64,000 bases of DNA. Origin: Chromatium weissei. Its GTDB lineage: Bacteria > Pseudomonadota > Gammaproteobacteria > Chromatiales > Chromatiaceae. The notes beneath the pieces are model-generated. The model saw nothing but the letters and a program-made list of their open reading frames with translations. It did no database searches and was not told the DNA's origin. A program made the position numbers and the translations under genes. Every line of letters starts with the position of its first letter. The first letter of the stretch is position 1. The stretch is taken from positions 1-64,000 of the forward strand of contig NZ_NRRR01000008.1 in assembly GCF_016583765.1 (NCBI RefSeq), given 5' to 3'. Shown here in pieces: positions 57,675-64,000 of this stretch.

Positions 57675-58184
57675 TTATAACGTGGGTTTAATTCCCGTGC
57701 GCAACTGCCGTGCATCGATTTTACCCGAATAGCGATATGGCAGCGTAATTAGACCGTCAGCAATTGTCACCGTGCCGGCAATTTTCCAATCGAGTGGACG
57801 GTTTTTTAATGCCAGCATCGGCAATTGTTGAATGAGTGTGAATAGACTGCCATTCACTTCAACCTCGACTGTCGCCGTGCCAAATGCCGGAATTTGTTGC
57901 GCCAACGCTCCGCCACCTTCGGCGACATCCTGCCCTTCCAAGCCAATTTGATAGGTCATTGCTTTGATCGGCAGCGTGCGGTCGTTGGGATTTTTGACCG
58001 CCAAAGTTGCGACCAACACTTGTCGCGTCAGTCCCAACGCCTTGGGTTGCAGTTGCAGCAGCGCCACTTCCGGCGCAGTCCAAGGGCGCGTGAGATTTGT
58101 CAATCCGGCGCAGCCTACAAGCTGGCTAATCAACAATATCAACCCGACCAGTCGCCATGCCGAAAGCAGCGGAAGTTGAGTCAT
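57675..58184 (-). CDS. LEA-2 / WHy-domain lipoprotein
   Basis: 169 residues with an N-terminal signal and lipobox LVGC (Cys near 25), so it should be lipid-anchored in the envelope. The mature part has the LEA type 2 / water stress and hypersensitive response pattern: a strand-rich domain with LATLAVKNPNDRTLPIKAMTYQI and GTATVEVEVNGSLF. The family is tied to desiccation or stress tolerance, but molecular function is unclear. Its ATG shares one base with the stop of the aspartate aminotransferase gene, so it is translated in coupling with it. Confidence 0.82.
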   Translation of the reverse strand: MTQLPLLSAWRLVGLILLISQLVGCAGLTNLTRPWTAPEVALLQLQPKALGLTRQVLVATLAVKNPNDRTLPIKAMTYQIGLEGQDVAEGGGALAQQIPAFGTATVEVEVNGSLFTLIQQLPMLALKNRPLDWKIAGTVTIADGLITLPYRYSGKIDARQLRTGIKPTL

Positions 58185-59368
58185 CAGCCGACCATCCGCG
58201 CAATGCGCTCTAACGCCTGATCCAAATTGCTTTGGCTGGTGGCGATGGAGATGCGAATGTGGCCAGACAAGCCGAATTCAGCGCCGGGAACCAGTGCCAC
58301 GCCAGCGTTTTCAATTAAATGCTCCGCCAATTCCACGTCGTTATTGATGCCGGGCAGCCGTTCAATCATGCCGTGCACGCTGGGAAAAACGTAAAACGTG
58401 CCGTCGGTTGGCAGGCAGTCGATGCCGGAAATCTGATTGAGCCGCTCTACCACGATGTCATGACGCGCTTTGAATGCGGCGAGCATGACGCTGATGCAAT
58501 CTTGCGAGCCTTGCAGCGCAGCGAGTGCGGCGACCTGAGAAATAGACGTGGGATTCGAGGTGCTCTGCGACTGAATTTTGGTCATCGCTTTGATGATGTC
58601 AGTCGGGCCAGCGGCATAACCGATGCGCCAGCCGGTCATCGAATACGCTTTGGATACGCCGTTGAGCACCAGCGTACGCGGCGCGAGATCGGGACACACA
58701 TTCAGAATGTTCACGAACGGCTCCGCGCTCCACCGAATGTGTTCGTACATGTCATCAGTGGCGATGATGATTTGTGGATGTTCGCGCAACACCGCACCGA
58801 GCGCCGCGAGTTCGTCACGGTTGTACGCCATACCAGTCGGATTTGACGGGCTGTTGATGACAAACAAACGGGTTTTGCTGGTGATTGCGGCTTCCAATTG
58901 CGCGGGCGTGATTTTGAAGGCTTGATTCGCGCCGGCGTGAATGCGCACGGGAACAGCATCCGCCAACAGCACCATGTCGGGATATGACACCCAATAAGGC
59001 GCGGGAATAATCACTTCATCGCCGGCATTGAGCAGCGCCTGTGCGAGATTAAAAAAACTCTGCTTGCCACCGCACGACACCAGAATCTGCTCGGGCGTGT
59101 AATCAAAACTGTTCTCGCGCTTGAATTTATCAATCACCGCCTGCTTGAGTTCGGGCGTGCCATCGACGGCAGTGTATTTAGTAAAACCAGCATTGATCGC
59201 AGCGATGGCAGCATCTTTGATGTGTTCCGGCGTATCGAAATCAGGTTCACCTGCACCGAGTCCGATCACATCTTTACCGGCGGCGCGCAGTGCTTTGGCG
59301 CGAGCAGTGATGGCGAGGGTAGCAGAGGGCTTGACGGCCTGAACGCGGGCAGCGAGTGTCGTGGTCAT
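58184..59368 (-). CDS. Aspartate aminotransferase (class Ib type)
   Basis: A 394-residue fold type I aminotransferase of the Thermus/Rhizobium-like group. It has VIGLGAGEPDFDTPEHIKDAA, GGKQSFFNLAQALL, INSPSNPTGMAY, the PLP lysine in LNGVSKAYSMTGWRIGYAAG and the C-terminal arginine segment GHIRISIATS. It interconverts aspartate and oxaloacetate; some relatives also act on prephenate. The ATG at 59368 is used because AAGAGA lies upstream; 29 additional codons upstream look non-coding. It ends by overlapping the LEA-2 lipoprotein gene by one base. Confidence 0.92.
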   Translation of the reverse strand: MTTTLAARVQAVKPSATLAITARAKALRAAGKDVIGLGAGEPDFDTPEHIKDAAIAAINAGFTKYTAVDGTPELKQAVIDKFKRENSFDYTPEQILVSCGGKQSFFNLAQALLNAGDEVIIPAPYWVSYPDMVLLADAVPVRIHAGANQAFKITPAQLEAAITSKTRLFVINSPSNPTGMAYNRDELAALGAVLREHPQIIIATDDMYEHIRWSAEPFVNILNVCPDLAPRTLVLNGVSKAYSMTGWRIGYAAGPTDIIKAMTKIQSQSTSNPTSISQVAALAALQGSQDCISVMLAAFKARHDIVVERLNQISGIDCLPTDGTFYVFPSVHGMIERLPGINNDVELAEHLIENAGVALVPGAEFGLSGHIRISIATSQSNLDQALERIARMVG

Positions 59369-59675
59369 CGGCGATAATCTCTTGAAATTCCTAAGTTGTG
59401 ACTGAATACAAATTGTACGGCAGGCAATCATAACGAAACACTGAAATCTGAGCACCTTGATTGCGGATAGAAGTGAGGTTCGCCGTAAACTGCATTATCA
59501 CCGTAAAATCATTATTTATAGAAAAATAATCAGTGTTTTCTTAATATCAAATTTCGATCTTTAATTGCTGTTTATAGCGAATTGATCGCTCAATAATGAA
59601 TGCAGTTCATTGAACAAGGATTAAATGCCGAAAGTAATTTGTTGTTACGACAAACAAGATTGCGCTGTGATGTCA

Positions 59676-59713
59676 TTGCGCATCACAGCTCAAAAAATCA
59701 GGAATTTTCACAA
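59676..59713 (+). repeat. Direct repeat, left copy, upstream of mntA
   Basis: A 38-base sequence starting TTGCGCATCA, with the exact core GCTCAAAAAATCAGGAAT, matches 60365-60402 at 34 of 38 positions in the same orientation, 689 bases apart. The surrounding 369-base gap (59369-59737) is AT-rich and has a small ATTATTTATAG/AAAATAAT inverted repeat near 59511-59530; I see no gene in it. Confidence 0.75.
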
Positions 59714-59737
59714 TAAACTCAACATGAGGTCATCGAC

Positions 59738-60022
59738 GTGCATCCTTTTATCGCACACCATCGCGCTACCATTCTGGCACTTGCCGCTCGCTATGGCATC
59801 GACGACATTCGCGTTTTCGGCTCGATGGCGCGAGGCGATGCCGATGCGAATAGCGATATTGATCTGTTGGTTGCGCTGCCATCGGGCAAGAGTGGGCTGG
59901 CACTGGGCGGATTGCTTGCGGATGTTGAGGAATTAACCCAGCGCAAGGTGGATGTCATCACGGAGGCGAGCCTGCATCCGGCGCTACGTGAACGCATTCT
60001 GCGCGAGGCGCATCCGCTATGA
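59738..60022 (+). CDS. mntA: MntA-like nucleotidyltransferase antitoxin
   Basis: A 94-residue minimal nucleotidyltransferase with the GSMARGDADANSDIDLLV motif (GS-x10-D-x-D) and a third acidic residue in RKVDVITEA. Members paired with HepT attach AMP to a tyrosine near the toxin active site and so neutralise it. The start is GTG at 59738, supported by GAGG eight bases upstream. It overlaps hepT by four bases. The gene pair sits between direct repeats, as expected for a mobile addiction module. Confidence 0.88.
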   Translation: MHPFIAHHRATILALAARYGIDDIRVFGSMARGDADANSDIDLLVALPSGKSGLALGGLLADVEELTQRKVDVITEASLHPALRERILREAHPL

Positions 60023-60333
60023 AGTCAGGACCGGACGCGGATCGGGTTTTGCTTGCTTATATGCAGGAGTGCATTGATCGCATTGCGGAATATACCGGCG
60101 GTGAGCGCGTGATATTTATGCGTTCGCGTCTGGTGCAGGATGCCGTGATTCGCAACTTGCAAACGCTGACCGAATCCAGTCAACGCCTGAGCGAAACGCT
60201 CAAAGCTGGCGAACCCACGATTCCTTGGCGTGACATCGCAGGATTTCGTAATGTGCTCACGCACGGCTATTTGGGACTCGATGCCGAAGTTGTCTGGAGT
60301 GTGGTTGAGCAGGATTTACCCAATTTGAAATAA
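60019..60333 (+). CDS. hepT: HepT-like HEPN ribonuclease toxin
   Basis: A 104-residue helical HEPN protein (DUF86 group). The catalytic R-x4-H motif followed by x-Y is present in FRNVLTHGYLG: Arg and His form the RNase site and the Tyr is the AMPylation target of MntA in studied systems. IIFMRSRLV-like residues (VIFMRSRLVQDAVIRNLQTL) match the family N-terminal helices. The active site looks intact, so the toxin is probably functional. The ATG overlaps mntA by four bases, the usual arrangement. Confidence 0.88.
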   Translation: MKSGPDADRVLLAYMQECIDRIAEYTGGERVIFMRSRLVQDAVIRNLQTLTESSQRLSETLKAGEPTIPWRDIAGFRNVLTHGYLGLDAEVVWSVVEQDLPNLK

Positions 60334-60364
60334 GCACTTGCACGAATGCGCTTAACAGCCAACG

Positions 60365-60402
60365 TTGCGCATCAATGCTCAAAAAATCAGGAATCTTCAT
60401 AA
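60365..60402 (+). repeat. Direct repeat, right copy, between hepT and rimO
   Basis: The second copy starts TTGCGCATCA, shares the core GCTCAAAAAATCAGGAAT, and ends 98 bases before rimO. It differs from the left copy (59676-59713) at four positions. The two copies exactly bracket the toxin-antitoxin pair. Confidence 0.75.
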
Positions 60403-60500
60403 TCGATTTACTGAGATTGATCGCTCCGCTGATAAAGCAATAGCAACAATCAAACAGATTTAATTGATTTTAATAATTGACAAGACGACATCATTTATCA

Positions 60501-61829
60501 ATGACATATTCCACTCCAAGCATCGGTTTTATCAGTCTCGGTTGTCCAAAAGCAACGGTCGATTCCGAGCGCATTTTGACCCAGCTTCGCGCTGAAGGTT
60601 ATTCCATTCAATCCGCTGATGATGATGTCGATTTGGTCATTATTAACACCTGCGGTTTTATTGATGCAGCGGTGACTGAATCATTAGATGTCATTGGCGC
60701 AGCAGTGAATGAACATGATCGCGTCATTGTGACTGGCTGCTTGGGCGCTCGTGCCGAATTGGTGCGCCAGCAATTTCCCGAGGTGCTGGCAATCACCGGC
60801 CCGCACGCACTCGCCGAAGTGATGACTGCCGTGCACACGCATTTGCCTGCGCCACACGATCCGTTGACCAGTTTGGTTCCGCCGCAGGGCGTTCGCCTCA
60901 CGCCCAGCCATTACGCCTATCTCAAAATTTCTGAAGGCTGCGATCATCGTTGCAGCTTCTGCATTATTCCCAGTCTGCGCGGTGATTTGGTCAGTCGCGG
61001 CATCGGCGAAGTGCTGAATGAAGCAACGCGATTGGTGGAGAGCGGCGTGCGGGAAATTTTGGTGATCGCGCAAGACACCAGTGCTTACGGCATGGATTTG
61101 CGTCATCGCACCGACATTTGGCACGGCCGAGCACTGCGCACCGACATCACCACGCTGGCGCGAGAACTGGGCACGCTGCCCGCGTGGATTCGCCTGCATT
61201 ACGTTTATCCACATCCGCACGTTGACACGCTCATTCCGTTGATGGCTGAAGGTTTGATTTTGCCGTATTTGGATTTGCCATTGCAGCACGGCAGCGAGCG
61301 CGTGTTACGAGCGATGAAGCGACCAGCCGCGAGTGAACAAGTGCTGAAACGACTGGAACGCTGGCGCGTTGACTGTCCGCAATTGGTGTTACGCAGCACC
61401 TTCATCGTCGGTTTTCCCGGCGAAACCGAAGCCGAATTCACACAACTATTGGAATTTTTACAAGCAGCGCAATTGGATCGCGTCGGCTGTTTTCCGTATT
61501 CCGCAGTCGCTGGCGCGGCCGCCAATGCGTTACCCGATTCAATACCGGAAGCAATTAAATTAGAACGATTAGAACGTTTAATGACGCTGCAAGCAGAAAT
61601 CAGTCGCGCCAAACTCGCAGCGCGTATTGGACAACGATTAACGGTATTGGTGGACGCAGTAGAAGAAGACGCAATCATTGCCCGCAGCGAGGGCGATGCA
61701 CCGGAAATTGACGGTGAAGTCATTATTTCCGGCGAATGGGAAATTGATGTTGGAGATTTTATTGAAGTGGAAATTATTGATAGTGATGCGCATGATTTAT
61801 GGGCAGTACCGATAGATGATGCGCTTTAA
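60501..61829 (+). CDS. rimO: Ribosomal protein S12 methylthiotransferase
   Basis: A 442-residue radical SAM enzyme. The N-terminal UPF0004 domain ([36 protein letters not shown]) holds three cysteines for the auxiliary cluster. The radical SAM domain has C-x3-C-x2-C in [13 protein letters not shown] and the RimO-specific [11 protein letters not shown]-terminal TRAM domain ends the protein. It methylthiolates an aspartate of ribosomal protein S12. The ATG at 60501 is chosen from the family start; an in-frame TTG at 60477 is less likely. Confidence 0.94.
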   Translation: MTYSTPSIGFISLGCPKATVDSERILTQLRAEGYSIQSADDDVDLVIINTCGFIDAAVTESLDVIGAAVNEHDRVIVTGCLGARAELVRQQFPEVLAITGPHALAEVMTAVHTHLPAPHDPLTSLVPPQGVRLTPSHYAYLKISEGCDHRCSFCIIPSLRGDLVSRGIGEVLNEATRLVESGVREILVIAQDTSAYGMDLRHRTDIWHGRALRTDITTLARELGTLPAWIRLHYVYPHPHVDTLIPLMAEGLILPYLDLPLQHGSERVLRAMKRPAASEQVLKRLERWRVDCPQLVLRSTFIVGFPGETEAEFTQLLEFLQAAQLDRVGCFPYSAVAGAAANALPDSIPEAIKLERLERLMTLQAEISRAKLAARIGQRLTVLVDAVEEDAIIARSEGDAPEIDGEVIISGEWEIDVGDFIEVEIIDSDAHDLWAVPIDDAL

Positions 61830-61887
61830 TCTATTTCACTTTCATTAAGATAACGCCAATTAACGCACAGCAGTTGCAAAGACCAAT

Positions 61888-62193
61888 TTACTCCGGCTCA
61901 CACAACTGCTGTTTTAATTCAATAATCTGTTTCCGCAGCACCTTCAATTGCCAAATTTGCGTTTGCAAATAATCAACCTCTTCTTTTAAGCGCAACATCG
62001 ATTGCGCCTTTTCGCGCATATGACGCAATTGCACCAGTGCACCCTGAAGTTCGATTCCCTGTTCACGTCGTCGCAATTGTTCTGACAACAGCATGGCATT
62101 CGCATCGAGATCAGAACGAGTCTCAGCGCGATAAAGCCGATCTAAAAGTCGATTCAAATCACGATTAAAAGACTGCTGCGATTCGTAAGACAT
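61888..62193 (-). CDS. Small coiled-coil protein, unknown
   Basis: 101 residues, strongly charged and helical, with leucine-rich heptads (NRLLDRLYRAETRSDLDAN, LRLKEEVDYLQTQIWQLKVL). No signal peptide or membrane helix. I do not recognise the family. It lies 90 bases downstream of a SPOR-domain membrane protein on the same strand and converges on rimO. Consistent codon use supports it as a real gene; a role with its neighbour is only a guess. Confidence 0.6.
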   Translation of the reverse strand: MSYESQQSFNRDLNRLLDRLYRAETRSDLDANAMLLSEQLRRREQGIELQGALVQLRHMREKAQSMLRLKEEVDYLQTQIWQLKVLRKQIIELKQQLCEPE

Positions 62194-62283
62194 AGCATTG
62201 GGCGTACTAAAAAATCACAGATTAAGCTGAGTATATTCAGATATTTTCAGTAAAAACTGTGCGCTATTTCCAATAATGCTCGG

Positions 62284-63321
62284 TTACTGCACGGATGATG
62301 ACGTGGCATCGAATAGATTCACGGTTGCATTGGGTGAAAGTTTGCGAATCCATACGTCTAATTGCGCTAATTCTGGTGGAAAATTTGCAATTGCCGCCTT
62401 CGCCGAGGCGTAACTGGTATGCAAACTGTGAATCAATACAAACCAAGGGCGACCGTGATAGGTTTCTATTTGAAAATAAATCTCTTTGGGAAGTGATGTG
62501 CGTTGCGTATACGCCAATAATTCTTCAAACGAAAAAAAGCCAATGAGCTGTAATGAATATATTCGCTCTTTCACTGGCATTTGTTGCGCTGATGCAGCAT
62601 TAAAATTGCGGTTTTTTGAATGCGAAGACGATGAAGCAGAGTCCGCTACTGACGAAGTTGTTGCAGCATGTTCAATCGCTGAAGTGGCAAGTTTTTCCGA
62701 ATCAACTCGCAATTGTCCTATCGTCTCAACTTTTTGTTTTGTAACAACTTCCGAGCCAGTGATCGGTTTTGCAATCAACGCTGGTTTCAATGGCAATTCA
62801 AGATGAGATGTGGATGTTTCCGTTGTTGTCGATTGAGTTGAACTCAGCTCTGCAACTGCTTCAGACAATTGCTGCAATCGTTCCTGTATCACTTGATTTT
62901 GAATTGCGTTATCTGGTGGTTGGCGTTGCAGCGTGTTGCTCATATCACGCAATTCAGCAATGTCATTATTCAATTGCTGTTGTGCCTGCGCAAGTTGAAT
63001 ATAAAATATCGTCAATGCCACTGTGGTGATCAGCGCCAGCGCCGATAATACGCCAATTAAAATAGTACGAGTACGCTTGAAATGTGTTTCGTTTGCACTC
63101 TGTTTTTTATTGAGTTGACTCAGAATGCGCTGTTGTTCATCGTCCATATCTGCAATGCGCGTGGCAAATGTCACTTCTGCTGTTTGTAGCGCCATGCGCT
63201 GCTGTTCTAGCGCCACAGTTAAACGTGCCAGCCGCGTTGCTTGATCACTTAATTGATTCAAAATCAGCGGATCGGTTGGTGGATTTTCTTCAATTGTATT
63301 GTCATCAAAGAATGCTGACAT
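62284..63321 (-). CDS. Single-pass membrane protein with C-terminal SPOR-like domain
   Basis: 345 residues. A cytoplasmic coiled coil (~25-80) is followed by one membrane helix (~86-108, TILIGVLSALALITTVALTIFY), a periplasmic coiled coil and a Ser/Thr-rich linker (~110-255). The last ~90 residues (YSLQLIGFFSFEELLAYTQ, GRPWFVLIHSLHTSYASAKAAI) have the SPOR pattern, as in DamX, which binds denuded peptidoglycan at division sites. The overall layout is DamX-like, but DamX usually follows aroB, absent here. The next gene upstream is pabB-like, ~100 bases away. Confidence 0.75.
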   Translation of the reverse strand: MSAFFDDNTIEENPPTDPLILNQLSDQATRLARLTVALEQQRMALQTAEVTFATRIADMDDEQQRILSQLNKKQSANETHFKRTRTILIGVLSALALITTVALTIFYIQLAQAQQQLNNDIAELRDMSNTLQRQPPDNAIQNQVIQERLQQLSEAVAELSSTQSTTTETSTSHLELPLKPALIAKPITGSEVVTKQKVETIGQLRVDSEKLATSAIEHAATTSSVADSASSSSHSKNRNFNAASAQQMPVKERIYSLQLIGFFSFEELLAYTQRTSLPKEIYFQIETYHGRPWFVLIHSLHTSYASAKAAIANFPPELAQLDVWIRKLSPNATVNLFDATSSSVQ

Positions 63322-63422
63322 TGTTGTTTTTACTCCAGTTGATTCGCAGAAATAAAACGGCGGTTTTGGCAGTTGTCAGTCAAAAGATTGTCGTTCTGAC
63401 TATTGCGCATTGATGACTTTTT

Positions 63423-64000
63423 TCAATTGCGCATCTGTTCTAATAGTTCTAATAACGCGGCTGCTTTGTCGGCAGTTTCTTCATATTCATCTGCGGCATT
63501 AGAATCTGCCACAATTCCACCGCCAGCCCAAAATCGCGTGCTGCCAGCGGAGTGAATCAGTGTGCGAATGGCAATGTTGGTATCCATTGCGCCGTCATAT
63601 CCTAAATAACCCATTGCGCCGCAATAGACTCCGCGGCGCTGTGGTTCTAATTCTTCAATAATTTCCATTGCCCGTTGTTTGGGCGCTCCCGTAATTGAAC
63701 CGCCCGGAAAACATGCGCGTAATAAATCCAATGCAGAATGTTGTGCTGTCAATTGTCCGGTGATGGTGCTCACTAAATGATGTACGCGTGTATACGATTC
63801 GATGGTAAATAATTGAGGTACGCGAATGCTTCCCGGTATACAAACTTGCCCTAAATCATTGCGCAATAAATCGACAATCATTAGATTTTCAGCGCGATTT
63901 TTTGGACTGCGCTGCAATGTTTGAGCAAGTTGTTCATCATGCGAAGCGTGACTGCTGCGCGGGCAGGTGCCTTTGATTGGCTGCGTTTTCACCATGCCGT
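63423..64000 (-). CDS. pabB: Aminodeoxychorismate synthase component I, C-terminal part (partial)
   Basis: The last ~190 residues of a chorismate-binding enzyme; the gene continues past the right edge. It has QPIKGTCPR, NLMIVDLLRNDLGQVC, VHHLVSTITGQL, FPGGSITGAPKQRAMEIIEELE, RGVYCGAMGYLGYDG and AGGGIVADSNAADEYEET, with the active-site segments of the family. The wording of these segments fits PabB (4-amino-4-deoxychorismate for folate) better than anthranilate synthase TrpE. The N-terminal domain, or any fusion, cannot be seen. Confidence 0.85.
   Translation of the reverse strand, partial: GMVKTQPIKGTCPRSSHASHDEQLAQTLQRSPKNRAENLMIVDLLRNDLGQVCIPGSIRVPQLFTIESYTRVHHLVSTITGQLTAQHSALDLLRACFPGGSITGAPKQRAMEIIEELEPQRRGVYCGAMGYLGYDGAMDTNIAIRTLIHSAGSTRFWAGGGIVADSNAADEYEETADKAAALLELLEQMRN

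Overview
The window looks like chromosomal DNA of a free-living gammaproteobacterium. The evidence is a fused RlmK-RlmL rRNA methyltransferase, CcmA/CcmB heme exporter subunits, two-subunit pyruvate carboxylase, a DUF1631 protein and an AlaC-Hom pair. A V/A-type ATPase, a Leptospira-type citramalate synthase, exosortase-A-style O-ligation genes and MITE-like repeats inside coding sequence suggest an environmental lineage such as Thiotrichales or Chromatiales. The genus cannot be fixed from the sequence alone.

Layout. 0-0.45 kb: end of an rRNA operon (23S 3' end, 5S, strong terminator). 0.6-3 kb: an unknown gene, a decayed transposase scrap and a membrane glycosyltransferase. 3.3-11 kb: core metabolism (threonine synthase, citramalate synthase, alanine racemase, pyruvate carboxylase A and B). 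11.1-14.8 kb: a compact cluster read here as a membrane-lipid remodelling operon: an OlsB-like ornithine N-acyltransferase, an OlsA-like O-acyltransferase fused to a GT4 glycosyltransferase, and a PlcP-like phospholipid-degrading metallophosphoesterase. 14.8-18.3 kb: ccmB, ccmA and rlmKL on the minus strand. 18.4-27.8 kb: a signalling operon (HD-GYP response regulator, single-domain receiver, a 2280-residue hybrid sensor kinase and an overlapping class V aminotransferase). 27.8-37.3 kb: an AT-rich surface-polysaccharide cluster (flippase, four glycosyltransferases, UDP-xylose synthase, then on the opposite strand an exosortase-A-type O-ligase and a GT4). 37.3-41.6 kb: glmS and a DUF1631 gene. 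41.7-48.4 kb: a V/A-type ATPase operon (G/H, C, I, K, F, E, A) without visible B and D genes. 48.5-52.9 kb: radC, hom, alaC and divergent glk. 53-59.4 kb: chemoreceptor, glycogen synthase, DUF4912 protein, LEA-2 lipoprotein and aspartate aminotransferase. 59.7-60.3 kb: a MntA/HepT toxin-antitoxin pair bracketed by 38-bp direct repeats. 60.5-64 kb: rimO, a coiled-coil protein, a SPOR-domain membrane protein and a pabB-type gene running off the end.

Most notable points. (1) The lipid cluster appears to bring ornithine-lipid synthesis, glycolipid synthesis and phospholipid breakdown together, with a weak candidate Pho box upstream. (2) A palindromic repeat sits in frame exactly at the junction of the acyltransferase-glycosyltransferase fusion, and a second copy is in frame in the sensory part of the giant kinase, a behaviour like that of Rickettsia palindromic elements. 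(3) The toxin-antitoxin module is flanked by direct repeats. (4) The ATPase operon is incomplete in this window. Starts were re-chosen from ribosome-binding sites and family alignments where noted.
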